Under the pieces are notes generated by a model that was given only the letters and a program-made list of their open reading frames with translations, searched no databases and was not told where the DNA came from. Positions 51,257-58,890 of a stretch of DNA of 64,000 nt are shown here, one piece after another. The translations under genes and the position numbers were made by a program. Position 1 is the stretch's first letter. The number at the start of each line of letters is the position of its first letter. This DNA comes from Lachnospiraceae bacterium (GTDB lineage Bacteria > Bacillota > Clostridia > Lachnospirales > Lachnospiraceae): the NCBI GenBank assembly GCA_009911185.1, contig QXWW01000007.1:1-64000 (forward strand). Direction: 5' to 3'.

Positions 51257-52519
51257 TTATTCCAACGCAATGGATGTTTCCATGTCAAAATAGCCTACCG
51301 TATTTTTTTCTGAAATTACACCCAGGCTGCACACATCATACAGTCTGTGATGTACCTTAAATTCTTCCTGTTCATATCCGGTACATCCTAAGGATAACAA
51401 ATATTCTCCTCCCTGAAGAAGCATTTTCTGCGTAAAGCTTACCACCTGCATATCTCCTTTCTTCTTAGGAGTTGTCATCTGCTTCTCCAGCATGGTATTT
51501 GTGCCTGTCAGTTCAATACCCATAAGATTTTTCAGGGTAAAAGCAAAAATCGGCTCTGCCACATCCTGATGAAACAATACTTTCATCTTAATGGTACATG
51601 CCTCTCCCTTTTCAATCACATTGGTAATCTTTCCGGTCTTGTCCACAATGGCAAAATCAAGAATTTCCGCCTTTTTGTCTCCATACTCTAGCGTCTCTGG
51701 ATTTACACTGAGGCTGTCCCTCCATTTGCCTTTGGCGTCCGCAGGATTCCAAAGCGACGTATTTTCTCTGCGCTGCGCCTCTTCCTGCTTCACCAGCGCC
51801 ATTTTGAACCGGTCCACCGCCTCCTTTGGCGTGCCTTCCATCACTTTTACACCCTTATTGAGCAAAATCGCACGGTCGCAATATTTGGTAATGCTGCTGA
51901 GATCATGGCTCACAAATAGTATTGTCTTGCCCAGCTCTTTAAACTCCTCAAATTTACGGTAACATTTTGCCTGAAAAAACACATCTCCCACCGATAATGC
52001 CTCGTCCACAATCAGAATCTCGGGCTCAATATTGATCGCCACTGCAAAAGCCAGACGTACAAACATACCGCTGGAATACGTTTTTACCGGCTGGTTTACA
52101 AAGGCCCCGATGTCTGCAAATTCCAGAATTGCATCCATCCTGCTGCTGATTTCCTCTCTGGAAAAACCCATCATCGTACCCTGCAGATATACATTCTCAA
52201 TCCCGGTATATTCCATATTGAAACCAGCACCCAGCTCTAAAAGGGCGGAAATTCTTCCTTTTACCTCCACTTCGCCGCTGGTCTGCTGGATCACGCCTGT
52301 GATAATTTTGAGCAGCGTGGACTTGCCGGAACCATTGGTTCCGATAATACCCACGGTTTCTCCTTTTTGTATATCCAGATTTATCTCTTTCAGCGCCGGA
52401 TGTTCCCGGAAATTTTTCTTTCTGGAAAACCCCAGCGCATCCTTAAGCCGTGCGGCAGGAGTGTCATACAGTTTATATATTTTACTGACCTGCCTGATCT
52501 TGATTGCTGTCTGTCCCAT
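51257..52519 (-). CDS. Wzt-type ABC exporter ATPase with C-terminal glycan-binding domain
   Basis: Residues 1-245 of this 420-aa protein form the ATPase: GTNGSGKST (Walker A) near 65, TYSSGMFVRLAFAVA (signature) near 145, EILIVDEALSVGD (Walker B) near 170. Residues about 290-420 are a separate beta-sandwich (ILDFAIVDKTGK, EACTIKMKVLF, FTLKNLMGIELTGTN) that matches the Wzt C-terminal carbohydrate-binding domain, which recognises the finished O-antigen end before export. The ATG at 52519 follows AAAGGGAACGT; the frame is open to 52609 but overlaps the permease gene there. Together with the methyltransferase-kinase this suggests cap-dependent export. Confidence 0.9.
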   Translation of the reverse strand: MGQTAIKIRQVSKIYKLYDTPAARLKDALGFSRKKNFREHPALKEINLDIQKGETVGIIGTNGSGKSTLLKIITGVIQQTSGEVEVKGRISALLELGAGFNMEYTGIENVYLQGTMMGFSREEISSRMDAILEFADIGAFVNQPVKTYSSGMFVRLAFAVAINIEPEILIVDEALSVGDVFFQAKCYRKFEEFKELGKTILFVSHDLSSITKYCDRAILLNKGVKVMEGTPKEAVDRFKMALVKQEEAQRRENTSLWNPADAKGKWRDSLSVNPETLEYGDKKAEILDFAIVDKTGKITNVIEKGEACTIKMKVLFHQDVAEPIFAFTLKNLMGIELTGTNTMLEKQMTTPKKKGDMQVVSFTQKMLLQGGEYLLSLGCTGYEQEEFKVHHRLYDVCSLGVISEKNTVGYFDMETSIALE

Positions 52520-52530
52520 ACGTTCCCTTT

Positions 52531-53358
52531 CTACAGCACATCTGCAAAATGTACTTTCAGCCGCTTGAATACCGTCGTTCCCAGAATACATACTGCCGCC
52601 GTGAAGCACCAGAAGTACAGTGTCATACCGGGATGTTCAAAAAACCATCGTTTGTCAATCAACGCCTCCCGGTATCCCTGTACAATATAGTACAAAGGAT
52701 TCAGCTTTAAAACTGTCATCACGGTGTCTGGAATCTTCTGTTTCATATCATCAATGTTCCACATGATAGGGGTCGCCCATATGCCAATCTGCAGTGCAAT
52801 GTTAACAATCTGCCGCATATCCGGGAAAAATACCGATACTGCGCTGGTGAGATAGCTCATTCCCAGTGCGAGAAGCAGAACGCCCAGACTGTAATAGATG
52901 ACCTGCAGCACGTACAGATCCGGCATATATCCGTAACCCACAAACAGTATCAACATAAAGGCTACAAAAAACACATGTACAAAAATAGAAGAAAATACTT
53001 TTACCACCGGCAGAATGTCGATGTTAAACACCACTTTCTTCACCAGATAATGATACTCCATCAGCACGGCCGTTCCTGCGCTGATACAATCGGAAAAGAA
53101 AAACCAGGGCACAATTCCCGCTACCAGCCATAATATATAGGGCAGCGGCAGTTCTCCGCGGATGCGGGCCGTCGCTCCTATAGCCTTTTCAAATACAAAC
53201 CAGTAGATAAAGACCGTAATAACTGGCTGCACAAATGCCCAGACGGTACCCAGATAGGAACCTGCAAACTTGGTTTTAAAGTCATTCTTCGCCAGGCTTC
53301 CCACCAGCTTGCGGTTCTCTATCACTTCTACAATGATATTGGGTGATTTTACATTCAT
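52531..53358 (-). CDS. Wzm-type ABC-2 exporter permease
   Basis: The 275-aa protein has six membrane segments and the family pattern LAKNDFKTKFAGSYLGTVWAFVQPVITVFIY near the N-terminus and FFSDCISAGTAVLMEYHYLVKKVVF in the middle. It forms the membrane channel for the glycan-binding ATPase encoded 11 bases downstream. It is only distantly like the TagG-type permease at 43693, so the two exporters are not a recent duplication. The start has AAAGGAAGTCGGAACACAT upstream. It follows the secreted transglutaminase gene by 21 bases. Confidence 0.91.
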   Translation of the reverse strand: MNVKSPNIIVEVIENRKLVGSLAKNDFKTKFAGSYLGTVWAFVQPVITVFIYWFVFEKAIGATARIRGELPLPYILWLVAGIVPWFFFSDCISAGTAVLMEYHYLVKKVVFNIDILPVVKVFSSIFVHVFFVAFMLILFVGYGYMPDLYVLQVIYYSLGVLLLALGMSYLTSAVSVFFPDMRQIVNIALQIGIWATPIMWNIDDMKQKIPDTVMTVLKLNPLYYIVQGYREALIDKRWFFEHPGMTLYFWCFTAAVCILGTTVFKRLKVHFADVL

Positions 53359-53379
53359 ATGTGTTCCGACTTCCTTTGA

Positions 53380-55302
53380 TTATTTTCGAATGGTAACAGA
53401 TTTGGTCCTGCTCCAGTTTCCATAAACCTTCTTTCCGGCAGAATCCTTCTGATAAGCCCTTACCTGCACATAATAAGTAACGTCTTTTCGCAGGCCGCCG
53501 AGCACTTTGCTGGTAGTTTTTATCTCTTTTTTCCTCGCTGCAGTCATATTAGACCTGGTGGAATAGCGAATCTGATAGCCTTTTGCCTTATTTACTTTCT
53601 TAAATGCAACGGTCATCTTCCCTGCGGAAGTATTGTTCAGCTTACGAATGGAAGTATCTGCAACCCTGACCTTCTTCCATTTGGCATAAATGGTAGTATT
53701 CTTTTCAATTTTCTGTTTGAAATTCCACTTATTTTTACATTTGCTGTCCTTATACCATCCTTCAAACGTATACTTCGCCCGTTTGGGATTCCCCGGTTTT
53801 TTTGCCAGTCCCTGCGGCCACACTTTTTGCGAAGATATCTTCTTACCGCCCTTGGTATCAAACTTAACGGTATACATCTGCCCCTTTACATCGGCCGAAA
53901 CAACCGCGCTGTCCCACATGCCATCCTGTACTGCGACTGCTTTTACCGTCACATTCGAGGTAACTTTAAACGCCCCGGTATAACGATAGCTTCTGGTAAA
54001 TGAAGAAGCGGGATCTTTGCCGTCCATAGTATAATAAATTTCCGCCCCCGGCATTGCCGACTGCAAGGTCACCGTAACATTGTTTGCATTTTTTTTCTGG
54101 CTGATGGCCGGTGCCGCCGCCGTTTGAACCGGCACAAACACGGTTCCGATACCCGTCTTGGTAGAACCGAAGTCTTTGGTACATTTCGGCGTCAGGCCGG
54201 TATACATGGATTCTTTCTTATGAGAATTACTCTGCTCCAGCTCTCCGGTAAGTCTTGCTTCACTGACGCCAAAAAAGGTATATTGCGTAACCATGCCTTC
54301 CCTGCCATCCATATCGTCCCAGGTCAGATCCATGCAATACCAGGAATCATTGAGACAGATCAGGTTCCATGCATGACCTGCACTGGTGACTCCCATGGTA
54401 TCAATTCCCACACTGTTCATAAGAATCTCAAACGCTTTTGTATATCCTGCGCATACAGTATAGTCGTCACAGAACACGCTGTACGCACTCTGATGATAGG
54501 GCGTAAACGGCCGTGAAAATTCCGGCGCCGGATCGAATCCCGGATCATACATAATCTTCTCCACAATCAGGTCATGGGCAATTTTTGCTTTCTCCACATC
54601 ATCGGCCCCCGCTAATATCTGACTTCTCATAACGTCAATCTGCGCCTTGAGCTTAGCGGTTTCCGCCTTTCTTACACTTCCACTGGCAAACGCATCATAA
54701 ATACCCGGATAGAACACTTCCGTCTCTTTCCCAGACACCAGCTTTGTTCCATATACATAGCTGTTATCCAGAAAATAATACTGTGGATTGGAGTACACAA
54801 ACAGGATAAAAATACTGCGCGCCTGATATTGAGGCACTTCCATGGCTCCGTTTACAATTTCCCCCAATACATTCGCGCTTCCGCCGCTGAATCTCATCAA
54901 GGTTGCATTCTGATTTGTGCTCAGATAAATTCTGCACAAATTTTCCAAAGCGTCCCAGAATTTCCGCTCCTTTTCCCCTAACTGATTATATATATAATTA
55001 GAAGAATAAATGTCCCAGGATGAACTGTATTGCTGGGAACCATAAGATTGTGAATAATATTCGACCCCATACGCCGTTTCCTCCGGAAACGCCGCCGCTG
55101 CCTCCTGCGCCGTAATCTTGTTTGCTTCCGGCTCTAAACATCCGCCACTCGGATAGAGGGAATCCAACGCCTGCTCTGCATGTTCCCTCCCCTCCTCAGC
55201 AGTAACCACATTCTGCTGAGGCGCCGCCATAGCTGCACCCGCAGGCAGCCCGGACAGAAGTACCAATCCTGACAATAAGATTGTTAAAATTCTCTTTCTC
55301 AT
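53380..55302 (-). CDS. Secreted transglutaminase-like protein with chitobiase-like, InlB and FN3 domains
   Basis: The 640-aa product has a signal peptide (MRKRILTILLSGLVLL...), an acidic first part, and a transglutaminase-like core (about 230-345) with VCAGYTKAF (Cys), SAGHAWNLI (His) and MDLTWDD (Asp), a complete papain-like triad. Then come a chitobiase/CBM-type segment (about 405-470, AEIYYTMDGKDPA), an InlB B-repeat (about 475-540, KFDTKGGKKISS...FEGWYKDSKCKN) and an FN3 domain to the end. It is exported and probably held at the wall. Such cores crosslink, cut or deamidate proteins or peptides. Lying inside a glycan operon between rmlC and wzm, it may anchor or modify wall proteins together with the polymer. 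The signal peptide closely resembles that of the 58891 protein. Confidence 0.88.
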   Translation of the reverse strand: MRKRILTILLSGLVLLSGLPAGAAMAAPQQNVVTAEEGREHAEQALDSLYPSGGCLEPEANKITAQEAAAAFPEETAYGVEYYSQSYGSQQYSSSWDIYSSNYIYNQLGEKERKFWDALENLCRIYLSTNQNATLMRFSGGSANVLGEIVNGAMEVPQYQARSIFILFVYSNPQYYFLDNSYVYGTKLVSGKETEVFYPGIYDAFASGSVRKAETAKLKAQIDVMRSQILAGADDVEKAKIAHDLIVEKIMYDPGFDPAPEFSRPFTPYHQSAYSVFCDDYTVCAGYTKAFEILMNSVGIDTMGVTSAGHAWNLICLNDSWYCMDLTWDDMDGREGMVTQYTFFGVSEARLTGELEQSNSHKKESMYTGLTPKCTKDFGSTKTGIGTVFVPVQTAAAPAISQKKNANNVTVTLQSAMPGAEIYYTMDGKDPASSFTRSYRYTGAFKVTSNVTVKAVAVQDGMWDSAVVSADVKGQMYTVKFDTKGGKKISSQKVWPQGLAKKPGNPKRAKYTFEGWYKDSKCKNKWNFKQKIEKNTTIYAKWKKVRVADTSIRKLNNTSAGKMTVAFKKVNKAKGYQIRYSTRSNMTAARKKEIKTTSKVLGGLRKDVTYYVQVRAYQKDSAGKKVYGNWSRTKSVTIRK

Positions 55303-55325
55303 ATATTATTCCTCCCAATTTCCTG

Positions 55326-55901
55326 CTATTTACGGTTGTTTAAGTACTCCTGCAAGCCGCCCCACACCTTATCCTTATCGGACATAATCAGGTCTTTTTC
55401 CGTCATCCCGTCCGGCATAGGCCACTCCACGCCAATTTCCTCATCTTTCCACAGTAGGCCGCCTTCATCATTGGGATGGTAGAAATCTGTTACTTTATAG
55501 CAGAACTCTGCGAAATCAGAAAGCACGACAAATCCATGCGCAAATCCCTTTGGAATAAAAAACTGCTTTTTATTTTCTGCTGACAGTCTTACCCCAAACC
55601 ATTTTCCAAAGGTCTCAGACCCATCCCGCAGATCCACGGCCACGTCAAATACCTCTCCATTCACCACGCGCACCAGTTTATCCTGCGGATAGTTAATTTG
55701 AAAATGCAGCCCGCGCAAAACGCCTTTTTTAGAAGCCGACTGGTTATCCTGCACAAATTGACAGTCAATACCCGCCTCTTTAAAATCATTATAATTATAA
55801 GTTTCCATAAAATAGCCCCGGGCGTCGCCAAAAACGGCCGGCTCAATTACTTTAAGACCTTTGATTCCATTACAGTCATCCGTTACCTTTATCTTTCCCA
55901 T
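55326..55901 (-). CDS. rmlC: dTDP-4-dehydrorhamnose 3,5-epimerase
   Basis: This 191-aa RmlC protein makes dTDP-4-keto-L-rhamnose in dTDP-L-rhamnose synthesis. It shows the conserved cupin motifs DARGYFMETYN, FVQDNQSASKKGVLRGLHFQ with the catalytic His in RGLHFQ near residue 65, VFDVAVDLRDGS, and FIPKGFAHGFVVLSD. Length is normal. rmlA lies 35 bases upstream in the operon, but rmlB and rmlD are not in the window, so the pathway depends on genes elsewhere. The start has AGGAGGTTAAGTCGAA upstream. Confidence 0.96.
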   Translation of the reverse strand: MGKIKVTDDCNGIKGLKVIEPAVFGDARGYFMETYNYNDFKEAGIDCQFVQDNQSASKKGVLRGLHFQINYPQDKLVRVVNGEVFDVAVDLRDGSETFGKWFGVRLSAENKKQFFIPKGFAHGFVVLSDFAEFCYKVTDFYHPNDEGGLLWKDEEIGVEWPMPDGMTEKDLIMSDKDKVWGGLQEYLNNRK

Positions 55902-55936
55902 TTCGACTTAACCTCCTGTCCTGACAAATAACGTTT

Positions 55937-56815
55937 TTATAACCCCTCCGCGATCTCCATTAAATACTGTCCGTATTCCGTTTTCATTAAAGGTTCCGCC
56001 AGTTTCTTTAGTTGTTCTTCATCAATAAATTTACGATTATATGCGATCTCTTCAATACAGGAAATGTAAAGTCCCTGGCGTTTTTGGAACGCTGATACAA
56101 AATCCGCCGCCGCTAAAAGCATGTCGTGGCTGCCTGTGTCAAGCCATGCAAAGCCCCGTCCTAAAGTCTCTACTTTCAGCCTGCCCCGTTTCAGATATTC
56201 GTTATTGACACTGGTGATTTCTATCTCTCCACGCGCCGAAGGTTTTACATTTTTGGCAATCTCCACCACATCATTATCATAAAAGTATAAGCCCGGTACT
56301 GCATAGTTGGATCTGGGATGCTGCGGCTTCTCCTCAATGGAAATTGCCGTTCCCTCTTCATCAAATTCCACCACTCCATACTCTCTGGGATCTCTGACAT
56401 AGTAACCGAAAATAGTTGCCCCTGGCTGACTGTCTGTACGCTTTGCCACTGTCTCCAGCACCCTGGAGAAACTTTGGCCATAAAATATATTATCTCCGAG
56501 CACCAGCGCTACGGCGTCCCGGCCTATAAATTCCTCGCCGATAATAAAAGCATCCGCCAATCCCCGCGGTTCCTCCTGCACTTCATAAGCGAACTTCATG
56601 CCAAGCTGGCTTCCGTCCCCCAGAAGCTGTTCAAACACCGGAAGATCCCTGGGCGTCGAAATAATCAGAATCTCACGAATCCCTGCCAGCATCAGCGTGG
56701 ACAGAGGATAATAAATCATGGGTTTATCATATACCGGCATAATCTGCTTCGATATCGCTTTGGTTAACGGGTACAATCTTGTTCCGGACCCTCCGGCTAA
56801 AATAATTCCTTTCAT
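55937..56815 (-). CDS. rmlA: Glucose-1-phosphate thymidylyltransferase
   Basis: The 292-aa protein is RmlA, which joins glucose-1-phosphate and dTTP to dTDP-glucose. Motifs are [23 protein letters not shown] (nucleotide and pyrophosphate binding), [31 protein letters not shown] with the metal-binding Asp, and [18 protein letters not shown]. Length and motifs are typical of the short RmlA form. It lies between a DUF6077-like gene pair and rmlC. Together they point to rhamnose or another dTDP-deoxysugar in the polymer. The RBS is GGAGGTTGATCC. Confidence 0.96.
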   Translation of the reverse strand: MKGIILAGGSGTRLYPLTKAISKQIMPVYDKPMIYYPLSTLMLAGIREILIISTPRDLPVFEQLLGDGSQLGMKFAYEVQEEPRGLADAFIIGEEFIGRDAVALVLGDNIFYGQSFSRVLETVAKRTDSQPGATIFGYYVRDPREYGVVEFDEEGTAISIEEKPQHPRSNYAVPGLYFYDNDVVEIAKNVKPSARGEIEITSVNNEYLKRGRLKVETLGRGFAWLDTGSHDMLLAAADFVSAFQKRQGLYISCIEEIAYNRKFIDEEQLKKLAEPLMKTEYGQYLMEIAEGL

Positions 56816-56870
56816 GGATCAACCTCCAAATTATATGCTTTTATTTTGCGTACAGCGCCGCCGTCCCCTC

Positions 56871-57665
56871 TTATTCCGTACGGACATATACGCTTCTAAA
56901 ATCTGATCTGCCAACCAGCCTGTATCCTGTTCCTTCCAGATAATCATCCATCTCATACTCTGTAAGCGTTACCACATAATCTACCTTTTTTTTCTTTAAC
57001 GCCTTGGCAAACCTTTCCGGTTCGCTCTTAACGCCAAAATTTGCGGCATGAATCAATGCTTTCTCCGTCTTATATCTTCCCGCATGTTCATACCCTTCCG
57101 CATCGTTATGGAACTGATAGGCCCTGCGGCTGATTCCCCATACCAGGGAAGGGTCGTAAAGCCTTGCCTCCAACTGGCATCCATAATCAAAAATCACCAC
57201 CGGAGATTCGGTTTTTTTATCCTTATCAATGATATCGCAGACCTGAATCACATCACTTGACAAATTGTATGGATTTTCCGGAACCCGTATGCTGCCTTCC
57301 GTGATAAAGCTGCTTTTCCCTCCCCAGAACAGACAGAAAATCAGCGCAAAGACAACTGCCTTTTCCCAGCGCTTTTCCCGTTCCATAACTACTTTGGTTC
57401 CCGCCCAGGCAATCAAAGGCAAAATCGGAATCGCCCAGATAAAGCGGTAATACGTGCCTTCTCCTGTCATCTTTCCTACCAGCTTCATGGAAAGGTCATT
57501 AAAAACAAACAAGATACTCAGTAAAAAGGCAAATAAAAGACGTTTCCGCCCAGACTCTTTTCCATAACAGAATACATAGATTACGCAGACCCAAAAGGCA
57601 GGCAGAAACATGGTGATCCCTCCATATTTCTGAAAAGTCTGCAGTATATTCTCGACATCGTACAT
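56871..57665 (-). CDS. DUF6077-like membrane protein, C-terminal half
   Basis: The 264-aa product has three to four helices (about 15-35, 42-60, 70-92, 100-120) and a soluble C-terminal domain (about 125-264) that ends in KKVDYVVTLTEYEMDDYL...RSDFRSVYVR. Such tails are typical of large GT-C-like membrane proteins. The gene at 57677 encodes only helices and stops 11 bases before this ATG. Together they would make about 617 residues, the size I expect of one DUF6077-type protein. This copy has its own RBS (GAGGAAATAGT), so it may be translated separately. It could be one half of a split gene or a true two-subunit protein. Confidence 0.6.
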   Translation of the reverse strand: MYDVENILQTFQKYGGITMFLPAFWVCVIYVFCYGKESGRKRLLFAFLLSILFVFNDLSMKLVGKMTGEGTYYRFIWAIPILPLIAWAGTKVVMEREKRWEKAVVFALIFCLFWGGKSSFITEGSIRVPENPYNLSSDVIQVCDIIDKDKKTESPVVIFDYGCQLEARLYDPSLVWGISRRAYQFHNDAEGYEHAGRYKTEKALIHAANFGVKSEPERFAKALKKKKVDYVVTLTEYEMDDYLEGTGYRLVGRSDFRSVYVRTE

Positions 57666-57676
57666 ACTATTTCCTC

Positions 57677-58738
57677 TTATTTAATCATAATTTGAAATCC
57701 CTTTGTATATAGAAAATAAATTATCAAATATACACCGTTCGGCACTGCGCACCAAAAGCAGCGCCACAAAATTTTCCAGTTTCTTTTCGTGAACCACTGG
57801 GCAAGCACGGCAATCACCAAAAGCGCCGGAACAATAACCAGGGAAGACATGGAAATGGGGACACTGGAAAAAGAAACTGCAAACAACAATGCCCAATGCT
57901 CCCGTTTCTCCTGCTGTTCCCAAAAACAGAGTATCGCATAGAACATGGCGGGAATCACCACATTGGCACAAAACCCCTTAGCTTCGTATGCGCGGATCAG
58001 CAGAAAATCAGAGGCGCTGTACATGGTCTGAAAACCGAGATGCATGACAAATACCAGCCCCGTCATAAACAAGGCTTTTTTCTCATCTTTCGTAAACAAG
58101 CGCTTTCCCATGGTAAAGAGAATCAGCGCGTGCATTAGTATACAAACAGTCCCCAGCACATATTTCTGTATCATCATGCCGCCCACGCCCGCCACGCTGC
58201 ATAAAAATGCCGAATGCATATAAAAAGCAGAAAGGGCGTATCTCAGATTCAGAAATTCGGCTTGTACACCGGAGTTTCCCTCATAAATATACATGGTATC
58301 TGTGTACACCGTCGTGTTCACCGTTCCTATATAATCTGTGGTATCCCAGCCCATATACTGCTGGGTTCCCTGGAACCAGCATACAAACAGCACCAGAAAA
58401 ATGACAGCCGCAAGCAGGAGGCCCTTCATCCTCCACGCCGCCGCAAAAAAACCGCGTAAAAGCCGTATCAACTCTCTGCCTGCCGCGAACAGAACAAACA
58501 GATTGACGGCAGCAGCAAGCGCAATCCACAGCCAAACCAACTCATGGAACGGCCTCTGCAATAAAATCATCGGCAGCGCCGCTGTCTGAAACAGCCCAAA
58601 ATAAACAAAAAACCCCAAAAGCGTTTTCTCACAGGCTGACAGCCTCAGTCGGAATATTTTACAAAAACCAGTTCCAAATATCCCAAATTCTATTCCTAAT
58701 AATACAATGATCAGCATACACCGTGCAAGCTGCGCCAT
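57677..58738 (-). CDS. DUF6077-like membrane protein, N-terminal half
   Basis: The 353-aa product has about nine membrane helices and a long loop (about 130-165) with MGWDTTDYIGTVNTTVYTDTMYIYEG, an acidic outer loop like those of GT-C enzymes. It ends in KGFQIMIK at a TAA with no soluble domain; that domain appears to be supplied by the next gene (56871). It is the first gene of the operon that runs to 40083 and has a near-consensus promoter 30-65 bases upstream. The RBS is AGGAGAGAGATT. Likely role: sugar transfer outside the membrane. The family name is from pattern memory. Confidence 0.6.
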   Translation of the reverse strand: MAQLARCMLIIVLLGIEFGIFGTGFCKIFRLRLSACEKTLLGFFVYFGLFQTAALPMILLQRPFHELVWLWIALAAAVNLFVLFAAGRELIRLLRGFFAAAWRMKGLLLAAVIFLVLFVCWFQGTQQYMGWDTTDYIGTVNTTVYTDTMYIYEGNSGVQAEFLNLRYALSAFYMHSAFLCSVAGVGGMMIQKYVLGTVCILMHALILFTMGKRLFTKDEKKALFMTGLVFVMHLGFQTMYSASDFLLIRAYEAKGFCANVVIPAMFYAILCFWEQQEKREHWALLFAVSFSSVPISMSSLVIVPALLVIAVLAQWFTKRNWKILWRCFWCAVPNGVYLIIYFLYTKGFQIMIK

Positions 58739-58773
58739 AATCTCTCTCCTACTACTCCGTATAAATTTGCTCT

Positions 58774-58802
58774 ATTATAGCATTTTCTCACAATAATTGC
58801 AA
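58774..58802 (-). promoter_or_regulatory. Near-consensus promoter of the 58738-40083 operon
   Basis: On the minus strand TTGCAA (58802-58797), a 17-base spacer ending in TGC, and TATAAT (58779-58774) form a -35/extended -10/-10 set. Transcription would start near 58767, giving a leader of about 29 bases before the ATG at 58738. It is the best promoter match I found in the window. Confidence 0.8.
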
Positions 58803-58814
58803 ATTTATCCACTA

Positions 58815-58870
58815 TATGAAAAAATACATACAGGCCGCAGCTTGAAAACAATTCTTCAAGCGCAGCCTGT
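58815..58870 (-). terminator. Rho-independent terminator of the DUF5722 gene
   Basis: On the minus strand ACAGGCTGCGCTTGAA (58870-58855) pairs with TTCAAGCTGCGGCCTGT (58846-58830) across an 8-nt loop, followed by ATGTATTTTTTC. It starts about 20 bases after the stop codon at 58891 and separates this gene from the next operon. Confidence 0.88.
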
Positions 58871-58890
58871 ATGCAGCTTAATCCGTCCCT

